Shown here: in pieces, positions 1 to 8,972 of the stretch
Numbering within the stretch: position 1 is the first letter of the stretch
Layout of the letters: every line of letters begins with the position of its first letter
NCBI RefSeq assembly: GCF_022682495.2
Contig: NC_071398.1
Coordinates: 15,568,934-15,632,933 of the forward strand
Direction of reading: 5' to 3'
Source of the DNA: Desmodus rotundus
Taxonomy: Eukaryota > Chordata > Mammalia > Chiroptera > Phyllostomidae
DNA length: 64,000 bases
The notes under the pieces: generated by a model
What the model was told of the DNA's origin: nothing
Database searches by the model: none
Seen by the model: the letters and a program-made list of their open reading frames with translations, nothing else
Translations under genes and position numbers: made by a program

Positions 1-642
1 CCAGTGTGAGCCTGGTACAGGTACTTGGTCAAAAGAGAGGTCTCTCGGGGTTTTGCCACTCGTTTGCCAGCATGGCCATTCTGGGCACATGATGTCAATT
101 AAAATTTATCAGGAGGATTTGCTGGGTTAGCTAGCCAGGTGGTGAGTTGGCACCGGTGTCTCCTGGTTGAGAGATTTAGAAAGTAGGCCTTTTCCACCGC
201 ATGGGAGACTGAGCTCAGTCAGGGGTGTCTGGGAGGATGGGGGGGTGCTCCCATATTCTGAGCCTACAGAGACACTGGGCCAAGGGGGGAACATAGATGC
301 TAGCCAGAGCCAGAGAGCACAGCAAGGTCACAGAGGTCAACGGGGCACTGGTAGCATCCTAGAGAGAAAGCTCAGACTCTGCGATGTACACATCCTTCTC
401 CCGCCCCCCACACTGCAGCCTGGTCCTTCTCAAAGTCAAGATGAACTTCCTGAGAAAATGAAGCCATAGAAGAGCCCAGAGAAGAGGACAGCTCTCACTA
501 ACGCAGTCACTCTGCTTCTCAGGCATCCATGAAAATCCACCTTTAGGCAGTTTTCTGCAAACCACATTATTTTGAGGATGTCCGTGTGATTTAAATGAAC
601 ACTCAGGACACCTCTCTATCAGGTGACTAATTCCTTTGTCAC
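1..642. other. Unique non-coding DNA, nothing recognised
   Basis: No repeat family, splice-flanked frame or RNA gene was recognised here. The open frames at 167-469 (+) and 359-565 (-) are short, overlap each other and show no family motif. They are treated as chance frames. Confidence 0.5.
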
Positions 643-1328
643 TGTGATGTTGGGATATAATAAGAAGTATGTATTTGGTCTTTGTCCCCAGTTCCTGGCT
701 GTTCTAAAACTCTTACATTGTCCTGAGTGATAAAGGTGAGGGGAGTGATACCTGAGGTTATGCTGATGAGAGGACCTTTGGAGGGTAGAGGAACCACCGT
801 GTGTGATTAAGTGGCTGGCACTTTGAGTCCCTCCCACCCTACATCTAGGGAGCGGAGAAGGTCTGGGCATTGAGTTTACTACTAATGGCCAATGGTTTAA
901 TCAACGTAAAGGAACTTCCGTAAAGCCCTAAATGAAGGGGTTTAGAGAGTTTTAACCACTGAGGTTCCGGGAGGGTGGTACACACAGGAGGGAATGGAAT
1001 CCCTGTGCCCCTGCCCCATGCCTGCCTATATGCATCTCTTCCATTTGGCTGTTCCTGCCTTGTAGCCTTTATAGTAAACTGGTAATAGTAAGTAAAGTGT
1101 TTCCCTGCATTCTGTGAGCCATACAGAAAGCTATGGAACCTGAAGAGAGGGGTCTTGGGAACCCCAATTTGTAGACAAGTCAGACAGAAGTGTGGGTAAT
1201 GGGGGGACCCACTCTTGCAATTGGTGTCTAAAGAGAAGCAATCTTGTGGGACTGAGCCCTTAACCTGTGGAGCCTGTGCTAACACCGGGTAGTGTCAGAA
1301 TTGCCTAACGTGAGGGAAAACCCATACA
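643..1328 (+). mobile_element. ERVL-type endogenous retroviral LTR
   Basis: This is an old long terminal repeat of about 686 bp. It begins with TG (643) and ends with CA (1327-1328). Its text matches a mammalian ERV LTR I recognise but cannot name precisely. After the LTR come two bases (TT) and then a primer-binding-site-like sequence, which is the normal retroviral order. The short minus-strand frames at 619-870 and 845-1285 lie inside it and are not genes. The orientation is + because the primer site follows the right end. No partner LTR was found in the window, so the proviral body is lost or degraded. Confidence 0.7.
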
Positions 1329-1330
1329 TT

Positions 1331-1348
1331 TGGTGTCAGAAGTGCTGT
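1331..1348 (+). other. Retroviral primer-binding site, tRNA-Leu type
   Basis: TGGTGTCAGAAGTG begins two bases after the LTR end. ERVL elements are named for a leucine-tRNA primer site with this opening. The following bases (ctgtga) diverge from the usual site, as expected for an old, inactive copy. Confidence 0.6.
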
Positions 1349-2477
1349 GAGTAGAGGAAACAGTTTTTGCTTTCGTCATGTAAATGGTAACCCCAACACG
1401 TTTGCCCACTTTGTGGCTGAATTTTTGAATCAAGCTTTCCTTTAGTAAGGTTAGTGGGTGGACAAAAATCCACGGTGGGTGACGTTGCGTCACAGATGTT
1501 GGCAGGACTGACAAAGGGTGGACAGTTGCTTTCTTAGCCACACCCATACCTCAGTTTACACAAACGTATGGGAACCATCACCACTGAAGGCCCCTTGTGG
1601 AGTCTGAATGCAGTAAAAATTAACTCCTTCATGTAGAGTTGAGTGTTTGGCCCTCAGAAAGTTAGAACCTGCTGACATGAAGGATTGCCCCATTGGCTTT
1701 CAGAAGGGAGACAACCATGAACTTGGCTTAGCAAGGTCATCAGCCTCTGAGTGCCTCAGCTGGAATGACAGTTTGAACACAGAGCCATAGAGACTTTAAT
1801 CAGGTCAGTGTGGTAAAGGCTGGAATCTGGGTTCAGCCAACTGCTGCATGAGCGCCTTGCACACAGCACTGGCCGTCTGGCTCCAGAACCTGGTGACTCA
1901 CTGTAGGTCTGTCATGACCGGCTTGTCTGACAGCTCCGACCTGAAGGGTAAGCCCTGGTGGCTCGGCACCTTCAGGAGCCAGGCATGGCTCAGCGTCTCC
2001 CCGCTGCCTTATCCAGTTCTGCAGCAATGTTGGGAGTATTCCCAGAGCGAGTTGCCGCGCATTCCACAGCCGAGGTAGGAATGGCAGTGGTTCACGGGCC
2101 GCACAGTTGGGCGGACTCCTCCAGGTTTGGGCGTGGTCACCGGTGGTCCCTGGGATGGCCCAGCTCAACTGAAAAAATGACAAAGGATGTGGAGGGACAC
2201 TTCACCAAAGAAAACATATGGGTGGCAAGTAAACACATGAAAAGATTTAAGTTGAGTTGTTTATATTAATATTATATACATTATATATAAATATTTATAA
2301 ACTACATAGCCAACAAAAAGGCTTGTATTTCAGATATATATTCAAATACATTATAGTCCCCCTTGGCACTTTGTGGCAACAATTTTTATAGTGAAGTGGC
2401 ACAAGGTAACAACAATGTTAAAATATCGAAGAGGAGACTACAGTGTATATTTGCTTGTTCAGAAATATATATATAAT
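1349..2477. other. Possible ERVL interior, then unrecognised DNA
   Basis: The first few hundred bases may be decayed ERVL interior, but no gag or pol motif is visible. The minus frame at 1833-2183 (116 residues) has higher GC than its surroundings and no recognised domain. A neighbouring minus frame across 1850-1940 also looks protein-like but has a stop, and an ATTAAA lies just 3' of it on the minus strand near 1797. A decayed retrocopy is possible, but no poly(A) tail or source gene could be identified. The 2260-2470 stretch is AT-rich. Confidence 0.3.
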
Positions 2478-3219
2478 ATGCACACGGTCATGGACAGCTT
2501 GACAATAGGGATACACTCTGAGAAATGTGTGGTTAGGCAGTTTGTCACGTGAACATCGCAGAGCGCATTTACACAAACCCAGATGGTCTAGCCCAGCACA
2601 CGCCTGGGCCGTATGGTACGGCCTGTTGCTCCCAGGCTGCGAGCCTGTTCTGCGTGCTACTGCACAAAACCACACGAGATCAGATCAATCACCAGAGAAA
2701 ATGATCTAATCAGGAGATGTGGTAAACAGGAGATATATGAGGCTGCTGCCGGCATAACATGCATACTGTTTTACCGCAAAAATTTTTTTAATAAGTAGAA
2801 AGATTACATTCTAAAATAATGATGAAAAGTATATGTAGTAAATGCAGGGTGGGGCAAAGGTAGGTTGTTCGTATAGAAAATAATACGATAATTATAAATA
2901 ACAATACAAAAATAAACTCTGTGTTTCACGCACTCATAACCGTAAACCTACTTTTATGCCATGCCGTATATAAACCAGTAACATTGTGATTTTATTGTAC
3001 GTAATTGTACGCTATACTTTTATGTGACTGGTAGCGCAGTGGGTTTGTTTACAGCAGCAGTACCGTGAACCCAGGAGCCCTGCATTGCACGATGACGTTA
3101 TGACAGCGGCTGTGTCCCTGGGTGACGGGAATTTTTCAGCTCCATTATTACGTGATGGGACCACCATCGTACACTCAGTCCATCGTTACCCAAAACCTCA
3201 CTTGTGGCCGTGACTGTGT
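2478..3219 (-). mobile_element. Tigger1/MER2 DNA transposon, interrupted
   Basis: A non-autonomous pogo-type (Tigger1/MER2) element. The terminal repeat is readable at the left (ACGGTCATGGACAGCTT near 2486) and right (GGCCGTGACTGT near 3208), both diverged. Interior landmarks in the expected order include TTTGTGTAAATGCGCTCTG (read on -), the region near 2985 with the ACCAGTAACAT text, and AATTTTTCAGCTCCATTAT at 3130-3148. The element carries no transposase frame. It is split by a mariner-type MITE at 2845-2966. The frames at 2418-2675 and 2527-2798 are shadows. Confidence 0.8.
2845..2966 (+). mobile_element. Mariner-type MITE, copy A (in Tigger/MER2)
   Basis: A 122-bp non-autonomous element with imperfect terminal inverted repeats: left CAGGGTGGGGCAAAGGTAGG, right (reverse complement) CGGCATGGCATAAAAGTAGG. 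The interior is AT-rich with no coding capacity. The target dinucleotide is TA at the right (2967-2968) and TG, a likely decayed TA, at the left (2843-2844). Removing the element restores the MER2 reading across the junction. A second copy in the same orientation lies at 19199-19313. Confidence 0.7.
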
Positions 3220-3540
3220 GTGTGCTTTTTGGTGAACATATAGTTTGCAGATATTTTCTCCTAGTCCGTAGCTTATCTTTTTTATTTTTGTAGTCGTGTA
3301 TTTTGAAGGATGAAAGTTTAAAATCTTGATGAAGATGTTAAGGTCAACATATTGATTGTTATCTTTTAGAGCTTGTGCTTTTTCATGTACTATTTAGGAA
3401 ATCTTTGCCAAATCCAAGACCACAAAGAATTTCTCCTATCGTTTCTTCTAGTCATTTTATAGTTTTAGTTCCATTCAGATCCATTTCAGGTTTTGTATGT
3501 AGTGTGAGGTAAGCGTCTAGTTCAGCCATTTTTTCTTTTC
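3220..3540 (-). mobile_element. Old L1M fragment
   Basis: Antisense L1 text is recognisable: TTTGCCAAATCCAAGACCA, TTCTCCTATCGTTTCTTCTA, TTTATAGTTTTAGTTCCATT and TAGTGTGAGGTAAGCGTCTA. This belongs to the L1 ORF2 region read on the minus strand. It is heavily diverged and has no usable frame. Confidence 0.75.
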
Positions 3541-4005
3541 AAGATTCCTGGTACTGTGGGTTAGTACTCTGTTTTCTCCCCACCACACTTCCATCTCCAC
3601 TTCTTCGTGAAACCACCACCCTGTTCCAGTCACTGATGTCTCCTAAGCTATTTGGCCTCTGACCTCCTGCTCCACCCTCAAGCACTTGGCGGGGACAGAG
3701 GACTCCCCCAGGCCTCTTTGAATGCCCTAGAGCTCCATCTGGCATTGACCATGGAGGCAAAGACCAGGCAGCATCCTTCTGAGGCCATTTCATTCTTGAT
3801 GGCTATTTAGTTCTAGTGGCAATTTGTCTTCCCAAACACCCATCTCCTTCAGTGACAAAGGGTCTGGAATTCCCCACTGGGAGAGCTAACCAGACCTTAG
3901 CATTCAAAGACCAACTGGAATCTCAATTAGCCTGACATTCTATCAGCACTTGCAGAAACCCATGAGTGTGGAAGGCAGGCTGCCTTCCTGAGTGGGGGCA
4001 GGGGT
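3541..4005. other. Unique non-coding DNA, nothing recognised
   Basis: No repeat or coding motif was recognised. The minus frame at 3539-3793 has no recognisable domain and is treated as chance. Confidence 0.4.
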
Positions 4006-4009
4006 TGTT

Positions 4010-4165
4010 GTCTTCATACCAGGGGTGAGCGCACTGAGGTTTCATAATATTCAGTGACTTGCCCAGATCACTAAACTGGCTTATCACAGAATGTCTTCAC
4101 CCCTGGGTCCAGAAGGGACCCAGGCTCAGACCTTCTACTCCCACGCCAGTGGTTCCCATCCTATA
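4010..4165 (-). repeat. MIR SINE fragment
   Basis: Antisense MIR core text: ACTGAGGTTTCATAATATTCAGTGACTTGCCCAGATCAC is a diverged form of the usual fragment ('cagagaggttaagtgacttgcccaaggtcac'), read with gaps. Ancient and degenerate. Confidence 0.55.
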
Positions 4166-4799
4166 AATCCTGCAAGTTGCATGTGGAATTTTCCTGTCAA
4201 CAAAACAAACCGCAGCCCCTGCATTCTTTTATGGTTTTGAAGAAAAGCAACTTCAGTGTATGAAGGGTTTTAAAGGGTATATTTATAAGGTCTGGGGTGC
4301 AAATCCAAGAACTAGGTTTTAGAGAGGTTCATTTTCCCTTTTTCAAATGAATCTAGGCTTTATTTTTTCCTTCTGCCTTTTCTTAGGTCAGGAAAGGAGT
4401 GCTCCTGTAGGATTCAGGGGTCAGCTTACAACACTGTCTGTGGAGGAAAGAAAGTAGGTGGTCTTATGTGTGCATCAGGCCCTCCAAGATGCCTCACTGT
4501 CCCCATCAAGACGCAAGTTTCTCAGCCTGGTGTACTCCACCTGGGCCATTTCCAACCTGGGCCTCTTTCCTGGGCCTCTTTCCCGGGCCCTTTGATCAGC
4601 CTTCTGTCCACCTAGCCAGGCTGGTTGCCTCAGAGACACCCACACCCTTCACCGGATGCAAACCCTTCTCCTTCCCTCAGCTCTGCATGCATAAATGCCC
4701 CTGCACCCAGCCCCCTGAGAAGTAGCTCGGGTCCCAGGTTCTCTTAGCTAGATGGGCCTGCTCCTGCTCTGGCACCCTCAGGCCTGGCTGCCCTCACGT

Positions 4800-5040
4800 G
4801 TATGGACTAAGACTGTCTTTGAGGCTCAGTCTTGCAAAACCTCTTCCTCTATGGCCTGAAACTGGTAATTAGACCAAATCCCATTTTCCTCTGCATAGCT
4901 TTCCCATGTATCTTATCTCCACACCTAGACTGTAAGCTCCTCCTGGGCACAGACAGGTCTGATCCTTCCTCATTCCATCAAATCTCCTCAGCACCTGGCA
5001 TTGTCCATGCCGCATCAACCTATATGAATCACTTGATTTG
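4800..5040 (+). repeat. L2 LINE 3' end
   Basis: The L2 3'-terminal text is visible in order: TAGACTGTAAGCTCCTCCTG, then CTGATCCTTCC, then CAGCACCTGGCATTGTCCATG. There is no coding capacity. The frame at 4832-5041 is a by-product of this repeat. Confidence 0.75.
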
Positions 5041-5334
5041 ATTTGCCTGGGTCTAATTCTTGGCAGGAAGACGGGAGGTTTGCCAGCTGCTGTTTATTGT
5101 TGTCCTATGAATTCTGGAAAGGAAATAGGCCATAGTGGCACAGAGATGCGTACCGCTCTCCCAGACGGAGGCTTGAGTCAACAGAAGCTGGTGCCCATCT
5201 CTGAAAGCGAGAGAAATGAGGGTCCACAGAGGAGAAGTCTGAGCTCTGAACCAGCCCTGCCACCACTCAGGGGTGTCCCTGCTCACAGAAGCTTCTCCTT
5301 TGCTTCGCACTTGGAGAAGGCATGGGGTTGGGAT

Positions 5335-5722
5335 AACTACTCAGCACGTGCGTGAATGGTCCACGTGCCGGGCTCTAGGAGAGTGAGCCCTGTCCTCCAA
5401 GCTGTGCTGCCTGGGAAAGGACCTGCCTGTACCATAGAGGGTGCTTCTAGGGGGCTAAAGGATGAACCAGGCACAGTCTTGGCTCTCAGGAAACTCGCGG
5501 CCTGACAGGGCAGGTGACGCGTGAACACACTTGAGCATGATGAGGCAAGTCCTTGGCAGTCACTAAAGGCAGGGTCTCTGTAAGATGAGACTTCCAGAAG
5601 GGCAGGAACTGAAGAAGGAAATTTCAGGAGGAGGGCTCTGTGCAAGCAAAGGCAAGGAGTTAGGATCAATGCCGGGCATGCTCAAACGACAGAACGGAGA
5701 GCATTGCTTGAGTAGAGAGAGA
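5335..5722 (-). repeat. L2 LINE fragment
   Basis: Reading on + as the complement of L2: ACTCAGCACGTGCGTGAATG, GTGCCGGGCTCTAGGAGAG, CAGTCTTGGCTCTCAGGAAA, then GGCAGTGCAAG-like text near 5640 and GGCATGCTCAAACGACAGAA. This order is the L2 3' end running leftwards. Confidence 0.55.
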
Positions 5723-5724
5723 CC

Positions 5725-5994
5725 AGAGCGTGGGACCAGTCTGTACAACTCCTTAAAAGCCAAGAGACGAAGTAGAGTGGTGGTTGCCAGGGACTTGGGG
5801 CGGGGGGGAGGGGACTTATTTAATGGGTACAGAGTTTCAGCTTGGCAAGATGAGAAGAATTTTGGAGATAGAGGTTTTGGTGGTGCTTGCAGGACAATGT
5901 GATTGCTCTTAATACCACTGAACTGGACACTTAGAACTGGTTCAGATGGTCAATTTTATATTGTGTGTCCAGTTTTTAAAAAATTATTGAAAGC
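5725..5994 (+). mobile_element. L1M 3' end, split by VES SINE
   Basis: L1 3'-UTR text: AGAGTGGTGGTTGCCAGGGA, TTTAATGGGTACAGAGTTTC, ACCACTGAACTGGACACTTA and AAATGGTCAATTTTATATTG-like text. These are the usual last bases of old L1M elements. The SINE at 5995-6224 landed at its right end, and the last bases resume at 6225 as a target-site copy. Confidence 0.8.
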
Positions 5995-6224
5995 TGCCCT
6001 GGTTGGTGTGGCTCAGTGGATTGAGTGCCAACCTGAGAACCAAAGGTTCACCAGTTTGATGCCCAGTCAGGGCACATGCCTGGGTTGTGGGCCAGGTCCC
6101 TGGTAGGGAGCACGTGAGAGGCAACTGCACATTGATGTTTCTCTCCCTCTCTTTCTCCCTCCCTTCCCCTCTCTCTAAAGATAAATAAGAATCTTTTTTT
6201 AAAAAGAAAGACAGTGCTTCTTAA
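5995..6224 (+). mobile_element. VES tRNA-derived SINE 1
   Basis: Bat VES SINE. It has a tRNA-like head (GTGTGGCTCAGTGGATTGAG, A-box position; GTTCACCAGTTTGATGCCC, B-box position), then GGGCACATGCCTGGG, a TTTCTCTCCCTCTCTTTCTC tract and an A/T-rich tail. It is flanked by a perfect 17-bp target-site duplication, AAAAAATTATTGAAAGC at 5978-5994 and 6225-6241. The frame at 5903-6106 reads into it and is not a gene. The internal RNA polymerase III promoter is diverged. Confidence 0.92.
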
Positions 6225-6254
6225 AAAAAATTATTGAAAGCCAGCTTAAAGCTT

Positions 6255-6470
6255 AAGGGCAGACTTCTGAATCAGACAAGCAGACCTGGGTTTGTTGCTT
6301 TATAGTTGGACAACCTTGGGCAAATTAGTTCATTTCTCAAAGCCTCAGTGTCCTCCTCATTAAAACTGGGCGAACGTTAAAACCAACGCATGGTGTAGCT
6401 GTGAGGAGTAAATGGAGGCAGTGCGGTGGTGTGCACAGTATTAGCCCGCATACAGAAAGGGTTCCACACA
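6255..6470 (+). repeat. MIR SINE
   Basis: MIR in sense orientation: CAGACCTGGGTTTGTTGCTT, CAACCTTGGGCAAATTAGTT, CTCAAAGCCTCAGTGTCCTC and TGAGGAGTAAATGGAGGCAG. The order and spacing match the MIR core and its tail. Confidence 0.75.
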
Positions 6471-6734
6471 TGATTGTGGTTGATGCCATATGTGATCCCT
6501 TACTCCAGGGAGCCCAGCTCCCTGATGTAGCGAGGATCATCGGAAGGGGCGGGGTGCGAACCCTGATCGTGCTCAGATGTGCACGGTGGCCAAGTAGTGC
6601 TGGGTGCTGTGTCAGAAGACAGCAGGGGCGCTCTGGGAATGGAGGGTTGCCTTCCAAAGCCACGTGGAGCCAGGAACAAGCCCCAGCTTCACGTTGTACA
6701 CACGCACAGTAGTTGATCCGGAATCCACTGTCCT

Positions 6735-8570
6735 AGTTTATGATTTCTATTTTTCTATTTCTCATATTTTTTGTGTTTATTTCTCTTTTGGATTGATTGT
6801 TTTTTATTATTGTCCTTTTCCTCCTCTACTAACTGGAAGTTACACACTTCGTTTCTTTTTTTCTCCCCTTTTAGTGGTTACCCTAGAAATTACCGCATGC
6901 ATACTTAGCAGTCTAAAGTTAGTCAATTACTCTGCCTTCCTCTTCCCTAATGCAAAATCTTAAAATATCTTAATTCTGTTTAACCCCTTTAATTCTATTT
7001 TGTCTTGTTGTAACAACACAGCACCTTATAATGATTACTGTATTATATAGCCAATGTTTGTTTAGCTTTATCCCCATGTCTGCTACTTTTTTTTTTTTTT
7101 GGCTCTTTATACCTTCTTGCTTCACAGATCTCCCATCTGGGGTCATTTTCTTTTTGCCTAACATAGAGCCTTTACAATATCCTTTAATGAAAGTTCTCTG
7201 GTTACACATTTTCTCAGCTTTTGTTTGTCTGAAAATGTGTTTGTTTTGTGCTTATTCAATGAAGATGTTTTCATTGGATAAAGAATTCTGGGTTGTCAGC
7301 TCCCTCCACTCCCAGCTTCTATTGTTGCCATTGATCAATCAGCTGTTAGTCTACGGTACACTGACATTTTCTTTGGTTCTCTCTCTCTCTCTTTCTATCT
7401 ATCTATCTCTCTAATATACAGATAAAACCAAATATATTTATTTATCTTCATTTATTTTTCTCCTATTTTTAAAAATCCTGCTTGGAATTCCTTGGGATTA
7501 TTAAAATCTGTGAATGCTGTCTCTGATCAATTCTGGGAGATTCTCAGCCAATATCCCTTGAAGTATTGCCTCTCTCCATTCTGCCCCTCCTCTCTTCCTA
7601 CAACTCCTAATAATCATAGGCCACTCTTTCCCATGCCTCTTCGCCTTATTCCATATTTTCTATCTTGTGATCTCTCTCTGCTGGTTTCTGTTGTTTATTT
7701 TCTAATCCATCTGGCAGTTCACAAGTTGTCTCTTTAGCTAAGTCTAATCTTCCACTACATTTAAAATTTCAGTTGTGAGCCCTGGCTGGTGTGGTTCAGT
7801 GGACCGAATGCCAGCCTGTGAGCCAAGAGGTCATGGGTTCGATTCCCATGAATCAGGAGTCAGGGCACAGGCCTGGGATGTAGGCCAAGTCCCCACTTGG
7901 GGGCGTGCGGGAGGCAATCGATTGATGTAGCTCTCGCACGTTGCTGTTTCTCTCCCTCCTCCCTCTCCCTCTCTCTAAAAATAAATAAAATCTTTAAAAA
8001 AATAAAATTTTATTTGTGATATTTTTTACTTCTGGAAGTTTCATTTGCTTCTTTCTCAAATCTGACAGGTTGATCTTTATGGTCTTCTATTTCCTGAAGA
8101 TATTTTCAAGCTTTTTTATTTCATTAAACAGAGTCGGCATGGTTGTTTTAAAATCTGTACTCAGTAATTCCTGTATCTGAAGTTGTAGATCTGTGTCTAC
8201 TGTGTGTTGTCTCTGCTGGTTCTCATTTATTGTTGCCTTGTGTGCTAGGTTATTTTTGGCTTGCGTACTGCCCAGTATACTTACATATTTAGTGGCAGGT
8301 ACTTGTTGAGGCCTAGGATGAAGATGCCTTCCCCCTGAGAGGATTTTCACATCCTTCTGCCTGGTGCCTCAGGGTATTAGCAGTACAGGAACATTTTGGA
8401 CTAAATTCATGCATTGGGTTTTGAACCACCCAAATGATAGCAACTTGCTGCTACACTGTATAAAGACTGGCCTGCAGTTATAACTTCTCAGGAGCAGACC
8501 TACTCCCTTTCTTTTGCATCCCCTGGGGGTGAGGCCTTTTAAGGTGCTAGCTTAATCTAGGAGGGTCTCC
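6735..8570 (-). mobile_element. Old L1M fragment, split by VES SINE
   Basis: A long antisense L1M. Landmarks left to right: TTTTAGTGGTTACCCTAGAA, ATCTCCCATCTGGGGTCATT, CTCAGCTTTTGTTTGTCTG, TTGGATAAAGAATTCTGGGT, TCTCAGCCAATATCCCTTGA, TAATAATCATAGGCCACTC and, after the SINE, CTTCTGGAAGTTTCATTTGC. It is the 3' part of an L1 running leftwards. The frames at 6604-6963, 7031-7414 and 7492-7737 fall inside it and are shadows. A CT/TCTA simple tract sits at 7378-7412. Confidence 0.8.
7779..8003 (+). mobile_element. VES tRNA-derived SINE 2 (in L1M)
   Basis: VES SINE with head GCCCTGGCTGGTGTGGTTCA, B-box region GGGTTCGATTCCC, CT-rich body and tail AAATAAAATCTTTAAAAAA. It is flanked by a 16-bp target-site duplication with two mismatches (7763-7778 and 8004-8019). 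It inserted into the L1M at 6735-8570, so it is the younger element. Confidence 0.92.
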
Positions 8571-8834
8571 CAGTACATTCTCCATGTGGGACAGAACCTG
8601 GGTTTTGACACCTATCCACATTACCCCTCAAGGCCATTAAAACTGATATTCAGATATACCTGTATCAACAAATACCCACAGAGTCAAAAGGATTTCAGCA
8701 CTCCTTACTTCTCTTGGTTCTTGTCTCTCCTTAATTTTGACCTTATTCTTTTCTCTCTTGCCAGTTCATTGATGCTTTCAGAAGGTGTTTTTCATCTTTC
8801 ACTCAGTTTTTTTTTTCCCAGCAGATCTTCTCAC

Positions 8835-8972
8835 ACTGTGTAACCTTGAATAAGTCCCTTTCCTTCTCTTGGGCTCAGACTCATCTACTTCATCGGGTGA
8901 CTGGGAGATTTAAATGAGAAAATAAAGGTCAAGGACCTAGCATAGTGTTTTGCACATAGTGTGCTTGGCACA
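8835..8972 (+). repeat. MIR SINE fragment
   Basis: Sense MIR text: GTGTAACCTTGAATAAGTCC, TTCTCTTGGGCTCAGACTCA, GAGATTTAAATGAGAAAATA and CATAGTGTTTTGCACATAGT. Confidence 0.65.

Noticed and set aside
2260..2345. AT-rich TATA-like cluster
   Set aside because: Low-complexity AT sequence with no associated start site or exon.
7031..7414. 127-residue hydrophobic frame on +, resembling membrane segments
   Set aside because: Antisense L1M. T-rich codons give false hydrophobic segments.
5995..8003. tRNA genes at the two SINE heads
   Set aside because: The tRNA-like boxes belong to SINEs with CT-rich bodies, A-rich tails and target-site duplications. No cloverleaf-forming full tRNA is present.
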